DNA of 64,000 bases from Takifugu bimaculatus (Eukaryota > Chordata > Actinopteri > Tetraodontiformes > Tetraodontidae). Below are positions 49,301-64,000 of the stretch, in pieces. A model generated the notes under the pieces. It worked only from the letters and a program-made list of their open reading frames with translations, made no database searches and was not told the origin of the DNA. Position 1 is the stretch's first letter. Each line of letters opens with the position of its first letter. The translations under genes were made by a program, and so were the position numbers. The DNA lies in the NCBI GenBank assembly GCA_004026145.2, contig CP034993.1:4232094-4296093 (forward strand), read 5' to 3'.

Positions 49301-52300
49301 CATTCTGAAATGTTATGTTTAAAATTGACAGCTGTAATATTCTATTTGGGTCCCAAACACGGCAAACCGGCCCGTCCATATAATCTGTAGCCAACCACAG
49401 ATGCACAGCAGTGTTTTATTTGGGGATCTGCGTCTTTTCCCCTGCAGCCTCCCAACCACGGTTGTTTTGTCTTCTCCTTATGACGCTGTACTCAATAGCC
49501 ACGGTGAAAGAGTTCTATAGTTCCTGCATTATGCTTTGGCCCTTTGTTCCACCATTTGTCTTGGAGTAATCTTTGTTGCTTAGCTATTCTCTTTACAAAT
49601 GATCTTTTGAATCTTTTGAACTGTGAGTGTGTGTTTGTGTTGATAGGTGATATTAGCATCTGGCTATTATGCAGCATTTAGAGTAACCCTCGTGGCTAAA
49701 GCCCTGGAGGGCTTATATGATGGAGCAATACATATAACCACGGATTATGAGGTAGGTATCCTATCAGATTTTCTGTTTTCTTTAAACAATAAATGATGGA
49801 GTCTGTAATTGTGGTGTCATTTTCCCCTCAGATATTAACTATCCCAATCAAAGCTGTAATTGCAGTAGGAACTTTAAGCAGCGCCCCTAAACACATCATT
49901 TTACCACCGTCATTTCCTGTAAGTAACCACTAACATTTTGTAAACCTGTTGTAAACCTGCGGGCAGGATAACAACATGTTGTGCGGCTTTGTTTACAGGG
50001 AAAGGTTGTTCATCAGAGTTACAGCATCCAGAGCTCCTTTACACAAAAAGTCAGGCTCCAGCAGATCCGCTCCCTGACAGAAGATATCCGGTTCTATTAC
50101 AAACGACTCCGCAACAACAGAGACGAGCTGGAGCCCAGACGCAAATCCAAGGTAGTCCTACATCCTCGTCTGTGAGCCCCACACACATTTTACAAACACA
50201 TGCTTATTTCCTTTCCTCCATCCTTTTCAGGTGGCAAATATTTATTTTGATGCCAGCTTGCAGTGTGGTGATCACTGTTATGTGGGGCTGCCATTTGTGC
50301 TTAAATGTAAGAGGTTCTTTTTTTCCCTTGCGGAGCATGTGCATCTCCTGAACAAAGTTTTTAAAGGGAAATCTTTCTCTCTGGCAGCGGAGTCTAAGCC
50401 CCATGGCCTGGCTTTGCAGGAAGATATCTGGGACGCTGACGTGGACCTTCACCAGAAGCTCCTCCGCCGATGGAAAGAGCTGAAAGAGCACACGGGACAC
50501 AAGTATGCGTGTCGGCACTTAGCTTTTAGCCGTCGTGCTGCATTGTTGAATTAGTTGTGCCGTGCAGGTCATTTATGCAGCGTCATGAGATGTTGTCAAT
50601 TCTTGTTAAAGGGTTGAAGCCGTCTTTGAAGTCAACACGGACCTTCAGAAGAACGTGCAAGCAAAAGTAACGGCACAGCTGACCTGGCCTTCCGTGGTCA
50701 ACTCCTCCCAACATATTCTGTTCCCTCTGACCAACACAAATGGCTCCTCTGTGAGTGCAAACAATCCTGTTCTTGTTACTACCAGTGCGCAAACACGTGC
50801 AGGGGTATTTTAAGGCATGTCTGAGGTTTAAGGTTTTCCTGCAGGATGAGCTGGTAACTCTTCAGAATCCCGCCGATGTTCCCATCTACGTCCAAGTTCT
50901 TCCACTGGCCCTGATGCCCAACCCCTCGGTGTTTTCTGGAAAGCTGTCCGACAGGTGAGACGTCGCCACGGCTGCAGCGGCGTCTGGTTTTCTCTCCCTT
51001 CCTCTTTCTCTGACGCTGATCTTTTTCTGATTTCCCAGGTTGCCGTTAGGAAATTTGTCCAACATCAACATTGACACTAATACCTTAGAGTTTCAGGTTC
51101 ACAGAAATCAAGTGAGTGCCGCGAGCGTGATACCCATCATTAACCAGGCATTCAGAGAATCAGCTGGCTGCCTTGTAATTACATCGTCCTCCCGTCCGTG
51201 AGAGGCACCACGTGGAAGCAGCTTACCACTAACAGGACTCTGTGTTTGTCAGACATCCCTAACCAAGAGCAGCACAGGCTTCATAGAGGGCTCCACCAGA
51301 CCATTTGTTTACAACCTCCTCCTCCAGCCTGGAGAGGTCAAGTCATTCAATGTGAGATTCACACCCATCAGTAACCGAAGTGTCTCCTCCCTCCTCATAG
51401 TCAGGTAATGTAGGAACAACCCAATAATCCCTTAAGAACACAAGGGGGGCTCATTTCTGATACCGTGTCCGTCATCCGTTTAGGAATAACCTGACTGTGA
51501 TCGACACAATCGTCCTCCACGGTCAAGGCACCACCGAGAGCCTGAAAGTGGCGGGGAAGCCTCCAGGACAAGGCAGCTCACTGAGGTTTAAGATGACTGA
51601 GGCTCTGTTGAAAGACTGCACAGAGAGTGAGTTTGGCACTCGCCCGCTCATTCACTCATGTCCTGAGATGTCCTGACCATTCAGATTTAATGATCTCTTC
51701 CAACACGATATGTTATGATAGGTTTATAGATGGATGGACAGATTTACTGCCACACACACACTTAGATGGAACAAAATCTTCATTTATATTTATTATATCA
51801 GAAGCTGATAGACAGAATAATAAAAATAAAGCACTGGGAGAACAGACCTCAGCCAAGCAGCTCATTAGCCCACATACTGTGACTCCCACCCATAGGATAG
51901 TGTATATATATATAGGCAGTGATGACCCAAGGTTATGTAATACAGTAGGTGGCTTTATTAAAGCCCCTTGGAGGAAGATCAAAGGCTAAAGTCCCTCTGG
52001 AATTGTCAACATCACCAAAATTGCACCTCTTTTTTGGCCCATGATCAACATTTCTTGAATTGGAATACATATAATTTGGAATACGTTTCATTAGAATACA
52101 TTCCAACCTCCTTTGACTTATTTTGTTGATATTGAAACAAACCTCCATGGAGGTGTTTTCTGCCACAATACTTTTTATTGGTGAAATATTCCACATTCAG
52201 GCTAAATTTGCATGACATGAAATTGCGGTTTTAACGCGAAACCCAAAGAGTTTGAGTTCTCCTGTTTACAGACTTTAGATGACCTCAAAGTGAAACTTCT

Positions 52301-55300
52301 GAATGTGACCTTCAGGGCGGAAATTTTGAGAGAAATCAGATAAGCTAATGTTTTCAGTGGGAACAATGAAGCCCCTCTCTGCATTGCAAATGCACTTTAC
52401 ACATTTCTTCTAATCGCCCTGCGTGAAGAGGACAACCGTAGCAGAGCTCAAATACAGTGTTGCGCTTTATTTATCGAAGCTTCTTCAGCAAAATGTGCAT
52501 TTGTTGCATTATTACTGCAAAAAGGGGCCTGTTGTTATTACACTGTACTCATTTTGGTGATAAATGTTTTGCTTGTTTAATATAATCATTTTAATACTTT
52601 TTCTTATTCTAGAGACAAAAGTGAAGGAGCCAAACTTTACTCTCAAACGGATCTTTAAAGTGGAGAACACTGGCTTGCTCCCCATCACCATCAAATCCAC
52701 AGAAATCAATGGACAAGCCTGCGAAGGATACGGATTCAAAGTCCTCAACTGTCAAGAATTTTCACTAAAGCCAAACTCCTCAAAAGACCTCATCATTCTG
52801 TAAGTTGTTCAGTAGTACCAGGATGTGTTTAATATGGAGCTGGAGTTTGATGAGCATGTGCCGCTCCAGGAAGGTCGGTGCACTAACTGCCTTCACTATT
52901 CCCCCCTCAGCCACAGGGTCTATTAATACGTGTCTTCATCCTCTCGCTGAGTAAGCCCTCGGTAAGAGGATGAATTGGCTCTCTGTGTCTTTGCGCCGTC
53001 CCCTCGGCTCGCTTTTCCTTTAATGTTCCAATCTGTGCTCAAAGTGCACGTGGCACATCCAAGTTAGGATGTTCATCAGTCTCATTTCAGTCAAATTTGC
53101 TTTGTTTCTGTTGTTCTGCTCCGCGTCCAGAATCAAAAAGCTCTTCTTTAAGCTGCACTCCTCTTTGTCAGACGTGCACGTTTCCACCGGCACACACGCG
53201 ACCAGCTTGACTGCCACGGTCGAGGTGGACTCCGGTCACTAAATGGATGTTTCCCCCCTTTTTACGGCAGGTTTACCCCTGACTTCAGCTCATCACGAGT
53301 CATCCGCGAGCTTAAACTGGTATCCTGCGGGGGCTCTGAGTTCGTGTTTGTCCTCAACGCCTCGCTGCCCTACCACATGCTGGCGGCCTGTGCAGAGAGT
53401 CTGCCCCGACCCAACTGGGAAATCGAGCTCTACGTCGTCGTGTCTCTCATTATGAGGTATTATTCTGCGGCCTCGTCACCACGGGGGAAACACAAAGTGG
53501 GATCTCATCATATATACGGTTCTGTCTCTGCAGTTTCATGTTTTTGCTGGTGATTGCCACGGCCTATCTGGAGGCCCACAGCATATGGGAGCCGTTCAAG
53601 AGACGCGTGTCGGTGGAATCAAACTCCACTTTAGAAACTGGGAGGCCTTTTAATCTCAGGGAAATAGTACAAATCCACAGCGATTCAAAGTGAGTGTTTC
53701 TGTAGAAATGGCTTTTCTACATCCCCTGTACGTACATCGTGCTGCTAATGTAGCGTAATAGCAATGACATTTTGCTGCATTGACATTCGTCTCACCCTTC
53801 TTTCTTTCATCATTCAGATTGAATGATTACAGTGACTCGCCACAGAACTCCAGAGCAGCGTATGCAACCAGCAACGGAACAGCTCGGGGCCGGCAAAGTA
53901 ACGGACGCCTGTTATCTGACACAGACAGCCAAGACAAGAGGTCCAGGATCAGCTACAGCCGCCCATCTATGCAAGTTACTTCCTCACAGCAGACCAAAGG
54001 AAGTACAAACTCAGGTCCAGATGGCCCTCCGGCCTGTCAGCTGACCAATCGGAAGGCTCGAAATACCAAACAGCTGGATGTTCAGAGCCAAAGTTTATGC
54101 AGTTCATCGCTGCCTAATAGTGGCAGCGGTCCTGAAGATGCAGAATACGCCAGCCTGATAGGAGCCATGGACAATGACCTGGATCGTCCAGACCCCCCCA
54201 CAAGTGAGAGTCTAGTGGAACTGAGCCCCCAGACGGTACAAAACAAAGGTAACGATGCACGTCAAATAAGGAGGGGCGCTCTGTAGGCAGCAACCAAGAT
54301 GTTTGTTCATGTCACCTGCAGGGTTGGAATCCAAAGGGAAGCTGCGGGGTAAAGCCAAAGCCCAGAAAAAGAAGGAAGAGAGAGAGAAGAAGATAAGCGG
54401 AAAGACCCCGGGAGACGATCTCAAAGACAACCTGGCTGATAATGACGACAGCTCCTCCACCACCACAGAGACCTCCAATCCAGATGTGGAGGCAAACATC
54501 AAAGAGGTACCCATAATTCCTCATCGAGCGTCTCTCAAGATCAAGTGACATAAGCAGCGTCTAACTGGGTTTGTCAACTGGAAAAATGTAAATTGGTGTC
54601 GCTCCAGGAACCAGTGAAAAAGAAAGGCCGGACCGTCGCCTCGGAGAAGGTGAAAGAGGAGTCTCCAAGTTTCCCCATTAAACCCAAACCCAAGAAACAA
54701 GCCCCCACAAAAAAGGACACCCAGACAGACAAGTCCAGGTGTGTGTCCATGTGACATCGTTGGGAGTCGCGCCTTATTTTCTTGTTTATTTGCGTTTCTT
54801 TTATTGATCTCAGTTCCCTGGAGCTGCCCTACGTTACCCCCCTGGAAAACAAACAACGCAAGAGCTTTGCATCCAAAGCCCTCTACCCTCTCGCCAACAT
54901 CCCAAAGACGAGACCGGTGCAGAAACAGAGACGTGAGTGTCCGCAGCGACCTAAACACCATTTGGGCCCTTGGCCCCGGCGCCGGATGGGCCTCTGACAT
55001 GTTTGATCTGACAGTAGATGGAAAGCTGGAAGAGTCCCGTCCCTCGCTCTTAGTCAAGCTGTTGTCCAGCAGCTCGGTGCCAGAACTGGGCCACAGCAGC
55101 GGTTCTGAGGGGGAAAAGGAGTTCGCCCCTCCCGAGTGGGACATGCCACTTTCCAAGAACAGCCTCCGTAAGACAAGATCCCAAATGAGCCGTTAAATCC
55201 GTCCGATCACTACGAATGCTGCAAAGTTTGCTTTTGTTTCCTCCCCCCCCCCACAGAAGCAGATAGTCTTCAGCAGATCTCTCTCCAGACCTTAAACGCG

Positions 55301-56647
55301 GACCCGTTCCTGAAGCGAGCGCTCCCCACCGGCACCTGCTCCCCTCCACCCACCTCCCCCACCTTACTGACCCGAGGGAGCTACAGCAGCGTCCTCAACT
55401 ACAACAGGTCCGCCAGCACGCTCGAGTCCAACACCGTTCATTCAATATTTCTCAGGATAATCTTATAAAATGTTCATTTTTGTCAAAGCTCTATGATTTC
55501 AAGAGCTTTAAAATAGGCAAGAAGTTCAATTAAATGAATTAAATTGGCTCTTGTTTGGCCTGAAAGTGCGTAGAACTGTTACCATCCTCTAATTCTGCCT
55601 CCTGTAGTGAAGCGAGCCAAAAGAAGGCCCCCGGAAATAAGATATCTGCAGCCGCGCCACATCCAGGCAAGAATGGGACCCCCACCTTCGCCGCCGTAGC
55701 TGCTGGTTACGATAAAAGTCCAGGTAAGTTCGGACCGAGCCCGTCGGTCAGAGCGCTGAGGCCGTTGGCGTTGTGTGTTGATCCCGGTGTTTCTCAGGCG
55801 GCTCTGGCCCAGGTAAAGGTGACACCCAAGGAAAGAGTCTGTCCCACATGACGTCAGTGGAGAGTGACAGTTCTGACAGGTGATGTGTGGAACCACCACA
55901 GCAGCATTTCATGACCTCCCCCCGCAGCCCCCGTAAGCAGGTTTCTGTTTCTGTTACAGTTCTGGATTGTGGAGCCCCATGGACACGGCCAGTAGTCCCA
56001 ACTTCCATTCTGCCAACTCCTTCTCTGCTTTTGGATCCAGTAATACGTTCAACTTGACAGGAGGTAACCTTTGCAGCTCGAGGGTTTTAGAAGCAGAAGC
56101 GTGTTGAGGAGCTTGATCAGCGCTTTGTTCTTCACACACCATGATTTTGTGTGTGTAGTTTTTAGCGGAATGAATGCCCCAAAGTCCCTGGAGCCTCGGC
56201 AAAGCTGGTCTGAGATTTCCTCCGTCTCCTCCATCTGGGACGTTCCGAGCAGCGACTCCCTGCACTCCTGGCACAGCAGCTCCAGCCCGTCAACCGCCCC
56301 AACGGCCGTAAGAGCCCGCCGTCGCCTTTTCCTGCGACCGTGCTGCATTTACACGACCTCTCCTCCTTTTTTATCCCCAGCCACTCCTGGGAAACACCAG
56401 CAACCCCTGGTCTACAGGCACCCCATTCGGGCACTCCATCTGGTCCACGAGTGCAGATTCAGCCTTAAATCCTTTCCCTGCAACCACCAACTCAGCAGCT
56501 CTGAACGATTTGGTCAGCAGCCCCCCCACGTCACCTCCGGCTTCTGCCGAGATGAGCCGCACCTACAATCCGTGGAACATGTGGAGGCCCACCCTGAGCA
56601 GGCGCAACTTGGAGCCCTGGCCCAACTCCTCCGACAATGGCAATTAA
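37377..56647 (+). CDS. tmem131: TMEM131, ER transmembrane collagen-secretion factor
   Basis: Type I membrane protein. TMEM131-family proteins bind procollagen through N-terminal PapD-like domains and TRAPP through the cytosolic tail, aiding ER export. 41 coding exons, about 1788 residues (human about 1880), phases continuous with no frame breaks: 37377-37500, 39373-39434, 39739-39779, 41159-41227, 41906-42026, 44266-44382, 44457-44579, 44657-44737, 44813-44963, 45192-45248, 45332-45393, 46027-46135, 46647-46755, 46837-46990, 47074-47244, 47573-47683, 48290-48424, 49647-49751, 49832-49918, 49999-50151, 50231-50306, 50388-50502, 50612-50750, 50845-50954, 51039-51111, 51253-51404, 51484-51626, 52613-52799, 53271-53456, 53534-53689, 53818-54248, 54322-54506, 54608-54738, 54814-54932, 55015-55167, 55257-55407, 55608-55723, 55798-55879, 55960-56063, 56159-56307, 56381-56647. 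Seen: signal-like hydrophobic start, ANPSSE-type beta-rich repeats ([24 protein letters not shown]), membrane span [24 protein letters not shown] (about 1097-1120), Ser/Lys-rich tail ending in [13 protein letters not shown]. The exon 10 donor is GC. Confidence 0.96.
42027..44265. other. TMEM131 intron 5, no recognisable content
   Basis: This 2.2 kb lies between the exon ending FFQNR and the exon starting VIPPGGNTS. Only short frames without recognised homology were seen. Confidence 0.55.
45789..45807. repeat. Poly-T run in a TMEM131 intron
   Basis: T-rich homopolymer in 'caattattttttttttttttttaacg'. No transposon body was recognised beside it. Confidence 0.7.
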
Positions 56648-57211
56648 ACAACAATTGAGCGCACTTAAGAGGAGTCTCTACGCTACAACGAATTGTCTCC
56701 TAATCAGAGAAAGCCAACGAAAACGTGACCTGAAGTGTTTGTTAACGCAGTGCTGGATGTGATCAACTTTTACATTTAGTACTCTGCTGCTTTTTATTAA
56801 GGGGGTTGAAAGCGTTTTATTTGAGTTTGTTTTAACAGGTGCCCCTGTGTTAACGTGGCGTTAACATGGTATGCTAATGCTAGTGCAGACATGTCGCCAT
56901 CATAGAAATTCTGGTAATGGCTGCACTCCGATTGGTTCATGGCCCTAAAGCCCTTAAGTTAAACAATGTTGGAAGAAACATCAGGAGCCAACACAATCAT
57001 TTCAGCTCTGACTGGTTTCTTTTAGAATTGATTTTAAATATTTGTTGTCAACTTTATTTTGGCTACTGTACAAGGATCCTAGTTATCGGACGTATGGTTC
57101 TTTCCAACACTGTTACCCACGTTACATCGGGATCAGTTAAATTGGCCATGAGACCACAACACTTAAGTTGGTGGTTCCTATGGTACACTACCTCTGTTTG
57201 CCAGCGACTTA

Positions 57212-57217
57212 AATAAA
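57212..57217 (+). promoter_or_regulatory. Polyadenylation signal, TMEM131
   Basis: AATAAA in 'cgacttaaataaaagactt', 565 bp after the TMEM131 stop and about 420 bp before the end of the convergent nucleoside hydrolase gene. Confidence 0.6.
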
Positions 57218-57377
57218 AGACTTGAGCAGACTTGCTTTGTTTGGTTTTTAAAATTTAGTTACAGTAAATGACGTTTTATACTTGTTTCAACTGAAGTTAC
57301 TGTATAGAACAATTGTTAAATCACCTGTTCTCCAGCATTTGATTAACCTTTACACGAACACTTGTGTCAAAAATGGT

Positions 57378-57383
57378 TTTATT
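57378..57383 (-). promoter_or_regulatory. Candidate polyadenylation signal, nucleoside hydrolase
   Basis: TTTATT on plus (AATAAA on minus) in 'aatggttttattcat', about 250 bp past the stop of the minus-strand gene. Together with the TMEM131 signal it leaves about 160 bp between the two convergent transcript ends. Confidence 0.4.
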
Positions 57384-57635
57384 CATATATACAAGATATT
57401 ATTAATTTCATTTCTTTACACTACATGAATAACGTGAAGATCTTTCCCTTTTTTTAGTGACTCAGATAAAGCAGCATGGATTTCCTATGTCATATTGATC
57501 AATACAATAAATAATTACACTTCATCGATATCCAACATGAAAACCTAAAACACCTCGGCAGATTTGAAAAAAATCGGAGCTTAATTAATATGTTTTAAAA
57601 TAAGTAGGTTTATGGTACCAGTATCTTCAGTACCG

Positions 57636-58886
57636 TTACTTCTTCTGGGGCTGTTGGACAGAAGCTAAAAGCAACCGAGCAAACTTTTCAACGTCGCATT
57701 TGGTCAAAATGTGCACGCTGTGGCTCTTCTTCAGCTCGTTGGTGCGATCCAGTGCCATCATACCGCGGGAAATGGAGCCCTGCAGCTCCACACGGACGGG
57801 ACAGCGGATGGTTTCCGTCACCACGCTGCTGTCCACGCAGGCCGCCATGGCGTAGGCGTCGTACGAGACGAAGCCGGGACTGAAGTAGACGTCTCTCTTG
57901 TTCCTCATAGCCTCTTTAGAATATGCCCAACATTTAGACGTTATCTTCTTCATAAAGGCTGCGGCAGGCTCGTCCTGACCCATCAGCTCTTCAAAGAACT
58001 CCTGCGTGAGAGAGACAGCAACGTGAGAACCTGGCTGCAGGTTTGGGTGCCTGGTTAGAAGAACAAGCAGCCTACCCATGTCAGTGAATTTCTGCAGGAA
58101 TATTCCCATGAGGCCACATAGGTAGGACAGAGAAATTCCTCCAGAACTACGTAAGCTGACTCTGGATCCATCGCAAAGTTAAACTCTGCGCACAGCGTCA
58201 CATTTCCTATTCCTAAATAGATAAAAAGTTGATTTATAAAGTTGGTGGGTTAAAAAAAATAAAATCAACCGTGCGGGCGTCACCTTCCATGTTGCCCCCC
58301 ATAATGAACAGCTCTTTGAGTTTTTGTGGAAAACACGGATCCAGTCTGACTGCCAGGGCCAGGTTAGAGAGGGGGCCGAGGGCCACCAGGGACACCTGCA
58401 GAGAGAACGTCAGTAGCCCCACGCCTGACGGCACCCTGCAGACCGCTCTCTCACCTGGTTCTGGTGTTCAGTCACCAGGCGGATCATTGCGTTGACTGCG
58501 TTCTCTTTCTGGATCTTCTCTTTCCACCTTGGATCTCTGTCTTCAAGCACATCCCCAAGTCCGTCACTTCCAAAGTGGTCGGTACACAGATTATTGGCTC
58601 CAACCAGGGGGCCAGCGCAGCCCTGAAAGACTGGAATCTGTACGGCGTGTGCGTGTTATTATGTGATATATTTGTATTTCTTCTGGGTTCAAATGAAACG
58701 TACCCCCTCACGCTCACACACAGAGAGAACCCTCAGAACATTCTGGCACACGTTCTCCACTGCAGTGTTGCCGAACACACAGGTAACAGCCAGCAGCTCG
58801 ATGTTGGGCGCTGCCAAAGCCATCAGTATAGCCTGAGCGTCATCGATGCCGCAGTCCGTGTCGATGATCACCTGCTTTTTTGACAT
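57636..58886 (-). CDS. Inosine-uridine-type nucleoside hydrolase
   Basis: Family of Ca-dependent N-ribosyl hydrolases that split nucleosides into base and ribose. Fish and many animals have such a gene, while human lacks a clear equivalent. Exons in transcript order: 58886-58704, 58637-58455, 58395-58284, 58206-58076, 58001-57636; about 324 residues, a normal length. The start is MSKKQVIIDTDCGIDDAQAI, with the family signature DTDxGxDDA at residues 10-18. Next come LAVTCVFGNTAVENV, GCAGPLVGA, DHFGSDGLGD and ALGPLSNLALA...ELFIMGGNMEGDARTV-like NH-fold motifs (GGN before an ...NVT...EFNFAMDPESA block). Near the C-terminus the reading is FVSYDAYAMAACVD: the metal-binding Asp is kept, but the His just before it in the protozoan enzyme is replaced. 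Activity is therefore uncertain; base preference cannot be read from sequence. A 5' UTR part of exon 1 extends to 58892 after the acceptor ttttgcag. Confidence 0.92.
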
Positions 58887-59061
58887 GGTCGTCTGCAAAA
58901 TCAGCAGATTAGAAACAGTCACTCTAAATTTTTTTATCATGAAACACAACAAGTGTATTAAAATGACACAGGGAAAATATAAAAGGAAAATTGCTGAGAG
59001 TGAATATATGTAGTTCCATGTATGTAAAATAGGAAGGTTCTTCAATTTAATGCACATTTCA

Positions 59062-59169
59062 ACAATTTAAAATTGCCTATAAACAGAGAAAATTGGAACC
59101 TGATGCATAAGGAAGCAGCCATGATAGGAAAAACTGCCCTTTAACGGGAGGAAACCTTGAGTAGGACCA
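59062..59169 (-). repeat. Degenerate second copy of the dispersed teleost repeat
   Basis: On the minus strand this reads GGTCCTACTCAAGGTTTCCT, then CCCGTTAAAGGGCAGTTTTT and CCTATCATGGCTGCTTCC. It is a diverged relative of the element at 2582-2737 (GTTTCTCCCTGTTAAAAGGG, AGTTTTTCCTTGCTGCT). Only the core aligns. Confidence 0.5.
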
Positions 59170-59654
59170 GTTTATTCAGGATTTTCGAGGCACTCAGTGA
59201 ATTAAAGACAGTACTGTACTGGGAAAAAAATTGTCTCTCTGTCAGAGCTATAGAAGCAGCATTTTGGTCATTTTCTCAAATCAGCTGGCAGCTTCTCCAG
59301 TATCAAACATACTTTTTAAAAATAATCAAAACAAGGATTTTATAAAGGGGTAAGAATGAGTTTCTTGACATTACTTTTGTCATTTCTTTGCAAATCTCAA
59401 AGGGAAAAGCATTTCAAATCAAGCTGATCATAGGAGAGTTTGTACAGTTTAGGGAAAAGGAGGATCCTTAGAATAAAAACTCTCTCCTGCAATAACTGAT
59501 TTACAGGTTGTTGTTTTTCCTTCTATGAAAGTATTTCAGGAGATCAACGTTTCCATCTAAAAGTTTGGAGTTTTCAGGATTGTAACATGACATCGCTTCT
59601 ACTAACTAACGAAGTAGAATCAAACTTGATATAGTTTACTTCAGAGATACTTAC

Positions 59655-59735
59655 ATGTTGGAGAAGGTCGATAAATCAGTAATATTTGATTCGCGTTCAA
59701 CACGGACGTGCAACAGTCTCTTCGGTGATTGGCTC
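59655..59735 (-). promoter_or_regulatory. Likely 5' UTR exon and CCAAT promoter of the nucleoside hydrolase
   Basis: On the minus strand a strong donor CAACAT|gtaagtat lies at 59655/59654. It could splice to the acceptor before 58892. Upstream, at 59728-59732, is an inverted ATTGG (CCAAT on minus). This fits a short non-coding first exon and its promoter, but the start site is not determined. Confidence 0.45.
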
Positions 59736-60483
59736 GAATTATAGGTTAATGCCACTCTGTACTAACATGGGGTGTTTACTCCTTGACAATGCTGTATATA
59801 GGTTCCACCCCGTTCCGTAGAAATGATATATTTTTTTTTTATAAATATTTTGTATGAGAACAAAACAATTTTCTTTCATAGTCAAATTTTACTCAACCAA
59901 AGCTTGGTATTTTAAATACCAAATAGACACTTTTTACACCCCTAAGGATTCGTAGAATGGTATAGTCCTACAGGGCTGAACAGGAAGAAGATGTGGGTCA
60001 GCAGGACTCGGAATTACTACCGTTCATTTTAAATAAACCATAAGCTAATGTGTATCTAGAGTCGGCCAATTTGACTTTTTACTCCTCCTCAGCCATGTTC
60101 GGGCCTTAGACATTGGAGAAGGTATGGTGTCAAGTAAAACGCTGACAACAAGGTGTCGTTCTTACACCTGCTACCTCCAAAGCAACACTGATGCCTTGCG
60201 GGTTGCGCTGTTTTCGACTACGTCCGCAGAAAAATGCAACACAAGTTCGTGTCCAGTAACCTTGCAGCACAGCAGAGATCAGTCATTGTTTGTGTGTTCT
60301 GTTAATAGCTGACTAGTTAAAGAGGCGATGTGCCATCTAAAATCCCGTCTAAGGTCGCTGTGCGGTTTCCAGGGGTTATTGCTGGGATAAATGTTGCAGG
60401 ATCGATTGTGGGATCTGTCCCTCTCGCATCTGCGAGTTTAAAATGTGTGCACCCCTAAAAGTCCAACGTCTTTTCATCCACAG
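59736..60483. other. Intergenic region between divergent nucleoside hydrolase and BIVM
   Basis: No coding sequence is supported. A plausible plus-strand donor GGAGAAG|gtatgg at about 60121 could end a non-coding first exon of BIVM, spliced to the acceptor tcatccacag at 60483. This is a weak inference. Confidence 0.4.
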
Positions 60484-60550
60484 AACTAACAGCGAACCCA
60501 CTCAACCTCACAATCGGCATCACAGTCACCTTCACATGAGAGGCGGTCCA

Positions 60551-62986
<2,436 letters not shown>

Positions 62987-63829
62987 AGCGCTTCGCTCAG
63001 ACACACATCTGGGAGGGACGCAGGCCCGATTTACAATACAGTTCCTCTCCAAGAACAACCCCTAATTTCCCCTGACATCTGTCACATTGGCCCGTTACCA
63101 CTTCAAATACGTTCAGCAAACAACTTTGTGACAGTTGATACAAGCAGTAAAAACAGTTACTAAGTGTGTTGGTTTTTCCTTCGAGCACACATCCTAATTC
63201 ATCTGCCAGCGAGTTCTCCAATATCAGCTTTATTTGGAGGTTTCCTGCTCTCCAGGATTTACTAGAACTGCTAAAGTGCACCAGCCGCTCAGCGTCTGAC
63301 TGACTGGAAAACTGGCTTTAATCTCTGACAATCCCATAGAAATTTGTTTTAGGTCTAAATATACATGTAGGTAGTATACGTGTGGCCAAAAACACTAGCA
63401 GTGCTGCAGCCTGTCGCGCTTGCAATTAAAATGGACAAATTTGGTGCAACACTGTGGCCTGTTGCCATAGTTGCACACCATGAGAAGATAATAATGCATA
63501 AGCACTACATTTTAACTATGTTTAATTTCAGTTTGTTGCCCTTCTTAAGCACCCCATTATAATGAGGTCTGACTTGATAAATAGTAAAGTTTTGCTTACT
63601 GTGTCAGTGACCTGCAGTCTGCTGACAGGCTGCTGGATTATAAAAAAGGGAAAAGGGTCACAAACTCTTAACAAGGTATGAACCAACTGTTGAACTCTAC
63701 TGTTTGATGTATGTGTAGCTCTCTGCAGCATTCTTGGTTTCATCCCATGAAACAAAAGCACAGTTCTTATTTCTTTGAATGGTACATCTTTACGGCAGTA
63801 CCTTACAAACTCCTGCTGTCAGGAATAAA
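62987..63829 (+). other. BIVM 3' UTR with polyadenylation signal
   Basis: Non-coding sequence after the TAG at 62984-62986. AATAAA at 63824-63829 (gtcaggaataaacgcc) is the best polyadenylation signal. The final 170 bases show nothing recognisable. Confidence 0.55.
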
Positions 63830-64000
63830 CGCCACACGGACACATCTCGCTGTAAATTTCTATTATTAGTAACCTGAATGGGTTCAGTAAAAAAAAACCT
63901 GAAGTTCTGGTGTTGTGGAAGCTTTGTGAATCTGTCATGTAGACGACCTTTGTACTTGAAGGATCGGAGGCGTGCAGACCGAATGGAATCGCCATCAGTC

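Overview
The window is nuclear DNA from a ray-finned (teleost) fish. It holds intron-rich vertebrate genes with GT-AG splice sites and many 70-110 nt introns. It also has CpG-rich promoters, CA/GT, GATA and ATCC microsatellites, and copies of a dispersed repeat of the kind common in teleosts. I cannot name the species. No prokaryotic, viral or selfish-element system was found.

Layout, left to right: (1) 754-14227 (+), the 3' part of ATP10A, a P4-ATPase lipid flippase, in 15 visible exons, with a 3' UTR to about 16.0 kb. (2) 18.75-21.7 kb, a tandem tRNA-His(GTG) array with five near-full-length copies and one 3' remnant, built by a nested ~1.48 kb duplication. (3) 22.1-28.05 kb (+), UBE3A, an E3 ubiquitin ligase with AZUL and HECT domains. 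(4) 32372-28729 (-), CNGA3, a cyclic-nucleotide-gated channel alpha subunit in 7 coding exons, tail-to-tail with UBE3A. (5) 32.4-37.1 kb, a gene-free stretch with large microsatellites. (6) 37.2-57.2 kb (+), TMEM131 in 41 coding exons. (7) 58886-57636 (-), a metazoan inosine-uridine-type nucleoside hydrolase in 5 coding exons. (8) 60551-62986 (+), BIVM in 9 coding exons, with its 3' UTR to about 63.83 kb, divergent from the hydrolase.

The genes do not form a pathway. They form a syntenic block. ATP10A-UBE3A matches the human 15q11-13 neighbourhood, and CNGA3-TMEM131 matches human 2q11. The UBE3A-CNGA3 junction is the arrangement known for non-eutherian vertebrates, before the imprinted Angelman/Prader-Willi domain was assembled.

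The most check-worthy signals are: four single-base insertions that break otherwise strongly conserved reading frames (three in ATP10A, one in UBE3A, none in the other four genes); the nested tRNA-His array; five short introns that are multiples of three with no stop codon, including 27-codon ones in CNGA3 (S1-S2 loop) and UBE3A (HECT); and two GC-AG introns. Exon boundaries were read by hand from splice signals, phase continuity and remembered family conservation. No alignment was run.
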